Shown piece by piece: positions 1-6,197 of a DNA stretch of 7,986 bases (position 1 is its first letter; each line of letters begins with the position of its first letter). The notes beneath the pieces are model-generated. The model was not told where the DNA came from. It searched no databases and saw only the letters and a list, made by a program, of their open reading frames with translations. The translations under genes were made by a program, and so were the position numbers. Source of the stretch: Candidatus Binatia bacterium (GTDB lineage: Bacteria; Desulfobacterota_B; Binatia; UBA9968); contig JAICHC010000107.1 in the NCBI GenBank assembly GCA_025922795.1, forward strand, positions 1 through 7,986. Reading direction: 5' to 3'.

Positions 1-1
1 C

Positions 2-112
2 GCCGACCGCGACCCGTGCGCGGCGATCCGGCCGGAGGACGACGAGCTGCTGCGCCGCCTCGCCAGCGCCGCGCCGTCGAAGATCCTGATCACCTCGCGG
101 CTGGTGCCGCAG
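2..112 (+). other. Foreign-looking NB-ARC/STAND-ATPase-like segment fused in frame to glmM
   Basis: The translation of this stretch runs in the same frame as glmM but does not resemble the GlmM segment expected before PQVLLNV, which is normally a short helix of the type LSEL(K)xxMxxYP. It contains DDELLRRLASAAPSKILITS followed by RLVP. A leucine-rich helix and then (S)K-I-L-I-T-S-R is typical of the sensor-1 strand of NB-ARC/STAND NTPases. All 41 codons from nt 2 to 124 end in G or C, whereas the codons right after are mixed (gaa aaa aga gaa among them). I infer a junction near nt 104-124, either an assembly chimera at a contig edge or a real recombination. The fragment is too short to name a gene. 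Confidence 0.5.
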
Positions 113-343
113 GTGTTGCTCAACGTTACGGTCAAGGAAAAAAGAGAATTCTCCGAGATGCCCAAAGTGGCAAGCAAAATCTCCCAAGTGGAGCGCGCTC
201 TTGGCAGCCGCGGTCGTTTGCTGGTGCGCTATTCCGGGACCGAGTTACTGGCGCGGATCATGTTGGAAGGTGAAGAAGAAGGAATGATCCGCGCCATGGC
301 TGAAGAAATCGCCAACGAAATTCGCGCGGAGATCGGCAAGTAG
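2..343 (+). CDS. glmM: Phosphoglucosamine mutase, C-terminal fragment (5' part missing or chimeric)
   Basis: GlmM interconverts glucosamine-6-phosphate and glucosamine-1-phosphate in the cytoplasm, on the route to UDP-GlcNAc for peptidoglycan and LPS. Only the end of the protein is here. From about codon 36 (nt 107) the translation reads PQVLLNVTVKEK, then a helix-rich stretch, then the phosphate-binding loop RYSGTE at nt 227-244 and the closing R-I-M-L-E-G strand. This is domain 4 of the alpha-D-phosphohexomutase fold, roughly the last 78 of about 450 residues. The Pro usual after SGTE is Leu here. The first ~36 codons do not look like GlmM and are listed separately. A GTG at 104 exists but is not a credible GlmM start, because the first three domains would be absent. 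The stop lies 3 bases before pdxJ, so the two are probably co-translated. The family call is firm; the integrity of this copy is doubtful. Confidence 0.85.
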   Translation, partial: ADRDPCAAIRPEDDELLRRLASAAPSKILITSRLVPQVLLNVTVKEKREFSEMPKVASKISQVERALGSRGRLLVRYSGTELLARIMLEGEEEGMIRAMAEEIANEIRAEIGK

Positions 344-346
344 GCG

Positions 347-1069
347 ATGATGCGTCTCGGAGTCAACGTTGATCACATCGCGACCGTACGCCAGGCGCGG
401 CGCGCCCAAGTTCCCGATCCCGTCGAAGCCGCATTGCTGGCGGAACAGGCCGGTGCCGACGGTATCACCGTGCACCTGCGCGAGGACCGCCGCCATATTC
501 AAGAACGCGATGTCGAACAGTTGCGCGAGAGCGTTCGTACCAAGATAAATCTTGAAATGGCCGTGACTTTCGAAATGGTGGAGTATGCGGAAAAACTTCG
601 GCCCAATGATGCCTGCTTCGTCCCGGAAAAGCGCGAGGAGCTGACGACCGAGGGCGGCCTCGACGTGGTCGCCTATCGGTCGAAGATCAAAGAGGCGGTT
701 GCGAGGTTGCAAGATCGCGGCATTCACGTGAGCCTGTTTATCGATCCCGATGGGGTGCAGATTGAGGCTGCGCGCCAAACTGGCGCCCATGGCATTGAGA
801 TTCATACCGGCACTTACTGCAATACCGCCGGGGCCGAGCGCGAGAAACAACGGCAGGCGATCGCCGACGCAGCGACGCTGGCGCGCAGGCTGGGACTCGA
901 AGTTCACGGCGGCCATGGCCTCGACTACGAAAATGTCCCGCCTATTGCAACAATCCCGGAAATCGTCGAGCTCAACATCGGCCATAGCATCATCGCCCGC
1001 GCGGTAATGGTCGGTATCAGCCAAGCGGTGCGCGAAATGAAAGAATTGCTGGCGAAAGCAAGACCCTAA
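347..1069 (+). CDS. pdxJ: Pyridoxine 5'-phosphate synthase PdxJ
   Basis: PdxJ condenses 1-deoxy-D-xylulose 5-phosphate with 3-amino-2-oxopropyl phosphate to form pyridoxine 5'-phosphate, the last ring-forming step of the DXP-dependent vitamin B6 pathway. The 240-residue product is full length (E. coli about 243). It is a TIM barrel opening with [17 protein letters not shown]. Visible family residues include N7, D9, H10 and R18; H43, R45 and H50 in [11 protein letters not shown]70 in INLEMA; E151 in GIEIHTG; H190 in [12 protein letters not shown]; and G212-H213 in ELNIGHSII. The start is the first of two adjacent ATG codons, which puts N7 and H10 at their usual positions. There is no good Shine-Dalgarno sequence (a GGAG at 328-331 is too far away). 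The glmM stop is 3 bases upstream, so translational coupling is likely. The presence of pdxJ implies the DXP-dependent rather than the PdxS/PdxT route. Confidence 0.97.
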   Translation: MMRLGVNVDHIATVRQARRAQVPDPVEAALLAEQAGADGITVHLREDRRHIQERDVEQLRESVRTKINLEMAVTFEMVEYAEKLRPNDACFVPEKREELTTEGGLDVVAYRSKIKEAVARLQDRGIHVSLFIDPDGVQIEAARQTGAHGIEIHTGTYCNTAGAEREKQRQAIADAATLARRLGLEVHGGHGLDYENVPPIATIPEIVELNIGHSIIARAVMVGISQAVREMKELLAKARP

Positions 1070-1071
1070 AA

Positions 1072-1165
1072 GTTCAAATCGTTCAACCACCCGCTTTGCT
1101 CGTTCTGTTCAACCGCTCCGCTCTTTCAAACTGATGGAACGCCTTACGTTTGAACTGCTTGAACT
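1072..1165 (+). repeat. Intergenic GTTCAA/TTGAAC short-unit repeat array
   Basis: The 96-base spacer between pdxJ and nnrDE holds no gene. It opens with two 9-base units sharing GTTCAA (hexamers at 1072 and 1081), then GTTCAACC again at 1107-1114 and TTTCAAAC at 1124-1131. It closes with two inverted tandem 9-mers, GTTTGAACT (1148-1156) and GCTTGAACT (1157-1165), the last of which touches the nnrDE ATG. The two ends can pair as GTTCAA-N3-GTTCAA with its near-complement. An imperfect direct repeat also links CCGCTTTGCTCGTTC (1091-1105) and CCGCTCCGCTCTTTC (1113-1127). This looks like a dispersed intergenic repeat; its function is unknown. Confidence 0.6.
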
Positions 1166-2722
1166 ATGCTAGTTGTCACTTCCGAACAGATGCGCGAGAT
1201 GGATCGGCTGACCATCCAGAGGTATGGCGTTTCGAGCCTGACGTTGATGGAGCGCGCCGGCGAAGCGGTTACTCGGGCGATCCTCGAACGTTTTGCGCGC
1301 AACGCCAAAAAAGGCGTGTTGATCGTTGCCGGCAAAGGCAACAACGGCGGCGACGGCCTGGTCACGGCGCGCCTGCTCAAACAAAAACGCATTCCTTGCG
1401 AGGTTGCGCTTCTGGCTAGCAAAGATCAGCTCTCCCAGGACGCGGCTCATAATCTACGCGCTTATTTCAAGCTCAAAGGAAGAGTAACCGAGATCGGAGC
1501 CGGTGCCGTGGCGTTGCTCAAGCAGCGTATCGACAAAAGCGGCCTAGTCGTCGACGCAATTCTCGGTACCGGAATCAAGAGCGAGGTGCGCGGTCTGTTC
1601 GCGGAGGCGATCGCACTGATCAATGGCGCGAGCGTGCCGGTGCTTGCCGTGGATATTCCCTCAGGACTCCACACCGACCAAGGCATCGTTCTCGGGGCCG
1701 CCGTTAAAGCCGCCACGACGGTCGCCTTGGGATTTCCCAAATTGGGCGAAGTTATTTATCCGGGCGTTAAGCATTGCGGCGATCTGATTGTCGCCGATAT
1801 CGGTATCGAGGAACGAGCCGTTGCGCAAGTAGCGCCGCAGAACGAGCTCCTGGAGCACGAAATGATTCGGCAACTCATTCCCCGGCGCGAGTCCGATACC
1901 CACAAGGGAACCTACGGTCATGTGCTGACAATCGCGGGCTCGCGCGGCAAAACCGGTGCGGCGATTCTCGCGTGCCGTGCGGCCATGCGAACCGGCGCCG
2001 GATTGACCACTCTGGCCGCGCCGCGAGCGCTGAATAATGTTCTTGCCGCGGCGCTCGTTGAAGTGATGACCGAATCCTTGCGCGGCAATGAAACCGAAGA
2101 GATGGAACCGCTGAGCGACGATGACTGGCACCGCTTGCTTGCAAGGAAAAATGTAGTGCTCTTCGGGCCCGGTATCGGCGTCAACGACGCAACCCGAAGC
2201 AGCCTGCGCTGGTTGCTCAGAAATCTAGACAAGCCTTGGGTGATCGATGCCGACGGCCTCAATAATTTAGCGCTGGAAATGGACCGGCTGCATCATGCCA
2301 AGTTTCCGCCCGTGCTTACCCCTCACCCGGGCGAGATGGCGCGGCTCATCGGCCGAACTACTAGGGAAGTCAACGCCGATCGGGTCGGAATCGCGCGGGC
2401 GTTCGCAGTGCAGCGGCGCTGTTATTTGGTATTGAAAGGCGCGCGCAGCGTGATCGCCACGCCGGAAGGAAAAATTTTTATCAATCCGACCGGCAACCCG
2501 GGTATGGCGAGCGGCGGCATGGGCGACGTATTGGCGGGCGTGCTCGCTGCCTTGTTGGGCCAAGGACTTGCTCCCGCGGACGCCATGAAGCTCGGCGTTT
2601 ATTTGCACGGCTTCGTCGGTGACCGAGTCGCCGAGGCCCAAGGCGAAATCGGGCTGATCGCATCGGATGTCATCGAAGGATTGCCCGACGGGATGAAGGC
2701 GCTTGCGGCGCCGGTCTCTTAG
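1166..2722 (+). CDS. nnr: Bifunctional NAD(P)H-hydrate repair enzyme (epimerase + ADP-dependent dehydratase)
   Basis: This enzyme repairs hydrated NADH/NADPH. The N-terminal YjeF_N domain (about 1-215) epimerises R- to S-NAD(P)HX, and the C-terminal ribokinase-like domain (about 230-510) dehydrates S-NAD(P)HX using ADP. In the epimerase half I see GKGNNGGDG (56-64), VDAILGTG (129-136) and AVDIPSG (161-167). In the dehydratase half I see KGTYGHVLTIAGS (247-259), GPGIG (334-338), DADGLNN (361-367), TPHPGEM (385-391), LKGA (423-426) and NPGMASGGMGDVLAG (444-458). At 518 residues it has the usual fused length. The ATG at 1166 is chosen because the family begins MxVVTxEQMRxxD. No Shine-Dalgarno precedes it: the upstream bases are the TTGAACT repeat. 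In related operons acpS commonly lies between pdxJ and this gene; it is absent here. Both active centres appear intact. Confidence 0.96.
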   Translation: MLVVTSEQMREMDRLTIQRYGVSSLTLMERAGEAVTRAILERFARNAKKGVLIVAGKGNNGGDGLVTARLLKQKRIPCEVALLASKDQLSQDAAHNLRAYFKLKGRVTEIGAGAVALLKQRIDKSGLVVDAILGTGIKSEVRGLFAEAIALINGASVPVLAVDIPSGLHTDQGIVLGAAVKAATTVALGFPKLGEVIYPGVKHCGDLIVADIGIEERAVAQVAPQNELLEHEMIRQLIPRRESDTHKGTYGHVLTIAGSRGKTGAAILACRAAMRTGAGLTTLAAPRALNNVLAAALVEVMTESLRGNETEEMEPLSDDDWHRLLARKNVVLFGPGIGVNDATRSSLRWLLRNLDKPWVIDADGLNNLALEMDRLHHAKFPPVLTPHPGEMARLIGRTTREVNADRVGIARAFAVQRRCYLVLKGARSVIATPEGKIFINPTGNPGMASGGMGDVLAGVLAALLGQGLAPADAMKLGVYLHGFVGDRVAEAQGEIGLIASDVIEGLPDGMKALAAPVS

Positions 2723-2758
2723 TCTCGAATTTTCCACGGAAATATACTAGTTCTACCT

Positions 2759-2764
2759 AGGAGG
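2759..2764 (+). promoter_or_regulatory. Strong Shine-Dalgarno of tsaE
   Basis: AGGAGG, a perfect Shine-Dalgarno core, lies 10 bases before the ATG at 2775, 7 before the GTG at 2772 and only 4 before the TTG at 2769. All three are in frame. The spacing argues against the TTG; ATG 2775 is preferred by codon type, with GTG 2772 as the alternative. Confidence 0.8.
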
Positions 2765-2774
2765 CCCGTTGGTG

Positions 2775-3263
2775 ATGGGTTCGTGGACAGTTAAATCCAA
2801 ATCTTCCCGCACCACAGTGGGTTTCGCGAAAAGTCTAGGAAGGTTAGTTCAAGGAGGCGAAATTATTGGGTTAGTCGGCGAGGTGGGTTCGGGTAAGACC
2901 TGTTTTGTACGCGGTTTTGCGGCCGGTGCTGGAGTGGGTCCGGAGGTCTGGGTTCGTAGTCCTACATTTACCCTAATCAATGAATATCGGGGCCGCTTGC
3001 CGGTCTACCACATCGATCTTTACCGTCTCGGTCGGCAAGAAGAGGTCGAAGCGCTCAATCTGCACGAGTATCTATATGCGGGCGGGGTGAGCCTCATTGA
3101 ATGGTTCGAATATCTGCCGGCGGCTGAGGTCGACGACCATCTTGAGGTGAGACTCGCTCATGCCGGCGGCGGGCACCGGGAGATTACGTTTACCGCGCAC
3201 GGCCAGCGCTACGAGCAACTCCTCGAGAGCTTGAAAGAGAGCGCGAGCGGCGGGAGCATTTAG
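2775..3263 (+). CDS. tsaE: tRNA threonylcarbamoyladenosine biosynthesis ATPase TsaE
   Basis: TsaE is the P-loop ATPase that works with TsaB and TsaD to transfer threonylcarbamoyl onto A37 of ANN-decoding tRNAs (t6A). The product from ATG 2775 is 162 residues, within the usual range of about 150-165. Numbered from that ATG, the Walker A loop is GEVGSGKT (35-42), with Glu-Val where most homologues have Asp-Leu. RSPTFTLINEY (61-71) is the conserved switch-like segment, HIDLYRL (79-85) the Walker B-like strand, and LIEWFEYL (107-114) the family's conserved E-W strand. It starts 52 bases after nnrDE, behind a perfect AGGAGG; TTG 2769 and GTG 2772 are alternative starts. tsaB and tsaD are not in this window and must lie elsewhere. 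Neighbouring nnr and tsaE genes are common in bacteria. The call is firm. Confidence 0.95.
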   Translation: MGSWTVKSKSSRTTVGFAKSLGRLVQGGEIIGLVGEVGSGKTCFVRGFAAGAGVGPEVWVRSPTFTLINEYRGRLPVYHIDLYRLGRQEEVEALNLHEYLYAGGVSLIEWFEYLPAAEVDDHLEVRLAHAGGGHREITFTAHGQRYEQLLESLKESASGGSI

Positions 3264-3297
3264 ATTTTGCATTGCTGATTTTCCAGGAAATCTAAAT
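3258..3297 (+). other. Perfect 10-bp inverted repeat spanning the tsaE stop
   Basis: ATTTAGATTT (3258-3267) is exactly complementary to AAATCTAAAT (3288-3297), with a 20-base loop. The left arm contains the tsaE TAG stop. The stem is AT-rich and no T-run follows, so it does not look like an intrinsic terminator. A shorter alternative hairpin, GATTT-T-CC-A-GG-AAATC, sits inside at 3277-3292. It could be an mRNA processing or stability element, or chance. Confidence 0.4.
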
Positions 3298-3325
3298 AGC
3301 GGCGCGAAGAAGGGGTAAGTCAGCA

Positions 3326-4549
3326 GTGCCGTTACTGGTACAGAAATACGGCGGAACGTCGGTCGGCTCGATCGATCGCATCAAGCAAGTTGCGGCCAAG
3401 ATCGCCGCCGCCCGTGCCGCCGGGCACGAGTTGGTGGTAGTTGTCTCAGCCATGGCAGGCGAGACCAATCGCTTGCTCGCGCTCGCCCATGACATTTCCG
3501 AAATACCCGACGAGCGCGAAAAGGACGTGCTGCTCGCTTCGGGGGAGCAAGTTTCCGTGGCCTTGCTGACGCTCGCGCTCAAGGAATCCGGACAGCCCGC
3601 GCGCTCCTTCCTCGGACATCAGGTGCGGATCGCCACCGATAACGCCTACGGCAAAGCGCGCATTTTGAGCATCGATTCGACCAAGATCTTACGCTCGCTA
3701 AAGGCGGGTGAGGTGGTGGTGATCGCCGGTTTTCAAGGCGTCGACGAGGACGACAATATTACCACCCTCGGTCGCGGCGGGTCGGATACGAGCGCGGTCG
3801 CGCTCGCCGCGTTTCTGAGTGCCCAGGCGTGCGAGATCTACACCGACGTGGAAGGCGTTTTTACCGCGGACCCGAGCATCTGCCCCGAGGCGCGAAAGCT
3901 CGCGCGCATTTCCTACGACGAGATGATCGAGCTGGCGAGCACCGGCGCGAAGATCTTGGAAATTCGATCGGTTGAGTTTGCCAAAAATTTTTCCGTCCCG
4001 GTACATGTCCGTTCGAGCTTTTCGGAGCTCGAAGGAACGTGGCTGGTAAACGAGGAGGAGAGTATGAACAACGTGTTGGTCTCGGGTGTAGCGTGCGACA
4101 GAAATGAGGCCAAGATCACGCTGCTACGGGTTCCGGATCGACCGGGATTGGCGGCGCAGATTTTTGGTCCGATCGCCGAGGCGCACATCGTGGTCGACAT
4201 GATTATTCAGAACGCCAGCGCGGACGGCACGACCGATTTGACTTTTACGGTGCCCAAGGCGGATCATAAAAAGGCGCTCGCAATCGTGGAAAGAACGCTA
4301 CCGGCGGTCAACGCCCAAGGCGTCAGGGTGGACACTGACATGGCCAAGATTTCCGTGGTCGGCGTGGGCATGCGCACGCACGCCGGCGTGGCCGCGAAAA
4401 TGTTCGAGGTGCTCGCGCGCGAGGGGATCAATATTGAGATGATTTCCACTTCAGAAATTAAAATCTCGGTTGTCGTCGACGCGAAATATACAGAACTCGC
4501 CGTGCGCGTGCTGCACGAGGCATTTATTGGAAAACAGGACACGGTATGA
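3326..4549 (+). CDS. lysC: Aspartate kinase (ACT-domain regulated)
   Basis: Aspartokinase phosphorylates L-aspartate, the first step towards lysine, methionine and threonine (and diaminopimelate for the cell wall). The 407-residue product has an amino-acid-kinase domain (about 1-230) and two C-terminal ACT domains (about 260-400). Visible motifs are [11 protein letters not shown] (5-15), [12 protein letters not shown] (37-48), LASGEQVS (70-77), [16 protein letters not shown] (147-161), [13 protein letters not shown] (171-183) and [13 protein letters not shown] (207-219). The ACT motifs are [10 protein letters not shown] and [15 protein letters not shown] followed by [18 protein letters not shown]. 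The length fits the monofunctional, feedback-regulated class seen in Bacillus, Corynebacterium and many Deltaproteobacteria. Allosteric control by lysine and/or threonine is inferred from the ACT domains. The start is GTG, 10 bases after an AAGGGG site (3310-3315), giving the family N-terminus (M)[10 protein letters not shown] strong internal start exists at 4064. The stop overlaps cimA by 4 bases. Confidence 0.97.
   Translation: MPLLVQKYGGTSVGSIDRIKQVAAKIAAARAAGHELVVVVSAMAGETNRLLALAHDISEIPDEREKDVLLASGEQVSVALLTLALKESGQPARSFLGHQVRIATDNAYGKARILSIDSTKILRSLKAGEVVVIAGFQGVDEDDNITTLGRGGSDTSAVALAAFLSAQACEIYTDVEGVFTADPSICPEARKLARISYDEMIELASTGAKILEIRSVEFAKNFSVPVHVRSSFSELEGTWLVNEEESMNNVLVSGVACDRNEAKITLLRVPDRPGLAAQIFGPIAEAHIVVDMIIQNASADGTTDLTFTVPKADHKKALAIVERTLPAVNAQGVRVDTDMAKISVVGVGMRTHAGVAAKMFEVLAREGINIEMISTSEIKISVVVDAKYTELAVRVLHEAFIGKQDTV
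4053..4066 (+). promoter_or_regulatory. Internal ribosome binding site and ATG for a likely LysC beta subunit
   Basis: AGGAGG at 4053-4058 lies 5 bases before an in-frame ATG at 4064 (Met247 of LysC). Translation from here would give a 161-residue protein, [10 protein letters not shown] onwards, containing both ACT domains and ending at 4549. In Bacillus aspartokinase II and Corynebacterium LysC a beta subunit is made from an internal in-frame start at this same domain boundary, giving an alpha2beta2 enzyme. The site seen here matches that arrangement. Actual use is inferred. Confidence 0.55.
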
Positions 4550-6126
4550 AGGACGTTTTGCTTTACGATACGACACTTAGGGACGGTTGTCAGGCGGAAG
4601 ATGTTTCCTTCACGCTCGAGGACAAGCTCCGCATCGCGGAAAAGCTCGAAGAGTTGGGCATCGATTACATCGAAGGAGGCTATCCCGGCTCCAACCCGCG
4701 CGACGCCGATTTTTTCAAGCAGATCAAGAAATTCAAGCTTAAGCATGCAAAAATTGTTTCGTTTGGTACGACGAGAAAATTCGGCGCCAAGCCGTCGCAG
4801 GACATCAATCTCAAAATGCTGCTTGGCGCAGAGACGCCGGTGGTGACGTTGGTCGGCAAAACCTGGGACCTGCACGTCCGCGACGATCTGCGCATCAGCC
4901 AGAAAGCCAATTTGGAGATTATCGCCGATTCGATCGCGTTCATGAAAAAGCGCGTCGACGAGGTGATTTTTGACGCCGAGCATTTTTTCGACGGCTTTCG
5001 CGCCAATCCGGAATACGCGCTGGAATGTCTCAAGGCAGCCGCGGAAGGCGGCGCGGACTGGATTGTGCTTTGCGAGACCAACGGCGGCCGGCTGCCCAGC
5101 GAGGTGCGCGACGCGCTGCAACAAGTGCGCCGCGTGATCCCAACACCGATCGGTATTCACTGCCACAATGACGGCGAGCTGGCGGTCGCCAACACGCTCG
5201 CGGGGGTGGAGAGCGGCGCGACCCAAGTGCAGGGCACGATCAATGGTTTCGGCGAGCGCTGCGGCAATGTGAATTTGATTTCGGTGATCGCCAACTTGCA
5301 ACTAAAGATGGGGAAAAAGTGCGTGACGCCGGCGCAGTTAAAAAAGCTCCGAGAGGTTTCGCAGCTTTTCTACGAGCTCGCCAATATCCATCCAAACAAG
5401 CGCCAGGCTTTCGTCGGTGACAGCGCCTTTGCGCATAAGGGCGGGCTGCATGTCTCCGGCGTGCTCAAGAACCCTCAGACCTACGAGCACATCGATCCGG
5501 AACTGGTTGGCAATCGCCAGCGCGTGTTGGTCTCCGATCTTTCGGGCCGCAGCAACATCGTTTACAAGGGCAAAGAATACGGCATCGATATGAAAGACCA
5601 GAACGACGCCGTGCGCGAAATTCTTCGCCGCACCAAAGAGCTCGAAGGGCAGGGCTACGAATTTCAGGCTGCTGAAGCTTCTTTCGAATTGCTGATTCAA
5701 GAAGCGTTGGGAAAGAAGCGAAAAAACTTCAACCTGATCGGCTTTCGCGTGATCGACGAGAAACGCAAGGAAGGCGAAGCGCCGATCTCCGAAGCAACGA
5801 TCATGGTGCAAGTCGACGGCGTCACGGAGCATGCCGCGGCGATGGGCAACGGGCCGGTCAATGCGCTCGACCAGGCGCTGCGCCGTGCGCTCACCAAGTT
5901 CTATCCGGCACTCGAGCAGGTAGAGCTGCTCGATTACAAAGTTCGCGTCCTCTCGTCGGGCGAGGGAACCGGCGCGGTGGTGCGCGTGTTGATCGAGTCC
6001 GGCGACGGCAAGAACCGCTGGGGGACGGTCGGCGTATCGCACAACGTCATCGAAGCGAGCTGGCAAGCGCTGGTCGACAGTATTGATTATAAGCTCTACA
6101 AGGATTCGCGGCACCGGGCGAATTAA
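4546..6126 (+). CDS. cimA: (R)-citramalate synthase
   Basis: CimA condenses pyruvate with acetyl-CoA to give (R)-citramalate, feeding 2-oxobutyrate and isoleucine synthesis without threonine deaminase. The 526-residue product has a DRE-TIM metallolyase barrel with [10 protein letters not shown] (7-16), where R12 and D13 are the catalytic and metal-binding pair. It also has [11 protein letters not shown] (43-53), [12 protein letters not shown] (105-116), [10 protein letters not shown] (142-151), CETNGG (176-181), [12 protein letters not shown] (205-216; H205 and H207 bind metal) and GFGERCGN (234-241). The C-terminal LeuA-type allosteric dimer domain is about 394-520. The WDLHV and DAEHFFDG motifs and the SNPRD loop fit the CimA subfamily rather than 2-isopropylmalate synthase or homocitrate synthase. 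The start ATG overlaps the lysC TGA as ATGA, indicating translational coupling with aspartokinase. Feedback control by isoleucine through the C-terminal domain is inferred from the family. The call is strong; only biochemistry excludes a related 2-oxoacid. Confidence 0.93.
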   Translation: MKDVLLYDTTLRDGCQAEDVSFTLEDKLRIAEKLEELGIDYIEGGYPGSNPRDADFFKQIKKFKLKHAKIVSFGTTRKFGAKPSQDINLKMLLGAETPVVTLVGKTWDLHVRDDLRISQKANLEIIADSIAFMKKRVDEVIFDAEHFFDGFRANPEYALECLKAAAEGGADWIVLCETNGGRLPSEVRDALQQVRRVIPTPIGIHCHNDGELAVANTLAGVESGATQVQGTINGFGERCGNVNLISVIANLQLKMGKKCVTPAQLKKLREVSQLFYELANIHPNKRQAFVGDSAFAHKGGLHVSGVLKNPQTYEHIDPELVGNRQRVLVSDLSGRSNIVYKGKEYGIDMKDQNDAVREILRRTKELEGQGYEFQAAEASFELLIQEALGKKRKNFNLIGFRVIDEKRKEGEAPISEATIMVQVDGVTEHAAAMGNGPVNALDQALRRALTKFYPALEQVELLDYKVRVLSSGEGTGAVVRVLIESGDGKNRWGTVGVSHNVIEASWQALVDSIDYKLYKDSRHRAN

Positions 6127-6134
6127 TTTAAACC

Positions 6135-6182
6135 GGAGTGATGGAGTGTTGGAGTAATTCCATCACTCCAATATTCCAGTAC
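6135..6182 (+). repeat. 8-bp-period inverted repeat array in the cimA-cysE spacer
   Basis: Six consecutive 8-base units fill these 48 bases. Three are of the form GGAGTRWT (6135-6158), followed by three of the form TCCANYAY (6159-6182). The second set is the same unit on the other strand: rotated, both read TGGARTRN. GGAGTGATGGA (6135-6145) is perfectly complementary to TCCATCACTCC (6159-6169), and TTGGAGT (6149-6155) also pairs with ACTCCAA (6165-6171), so two alternative hairpins are possible. No T-run follows. The rest of the spacer to 6197 shows nothing else. It resembles a dispersed intergenic repeat; its role is unknown. Confidence 0.65.
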
Positions 6183-6197
6183 CCCAGGCATTCGGTC

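Noticed and set aside
245..1090. 281-codon open frame on the - strand across pdxJ
   Set aside because: It is antisense to a clear full-length PdxJ with all catalytic motifs. The long open antisense frame is expected from GC-rich codon use, and the translation shows no recognisable family.
2719..2748. Possible promoter before tsaE: TATACT (2743-2748) as -10
   Set aside because: The -10 matches 5 of 6, but the only hexamer at proper spacing (TTAGTC, 2719-2724) is a poor -35. Such AT-rich matches arise readily in a spacer, so it is not supported enough to annotate.
4264..5301. 345-codon open frame on the - strand across lysC and cimA
   Set aside because: It spans the junction of two well-supported + strand genes, shows no family motifs, and has a composition typical of an antisense shadow.
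5338..6114. 258-codon open frame on the - strand across the 3' part of cimA
   Set aside because: It is a shadow of the conserved CimA C-terminal domain with no independent support.
6138..6197. Upstream GTG start extending CysE by 20 residues
   Set aside because: The added residues are encoded by the 8-base repeat array and do not match the family, which begins at MWQTLKEDI.
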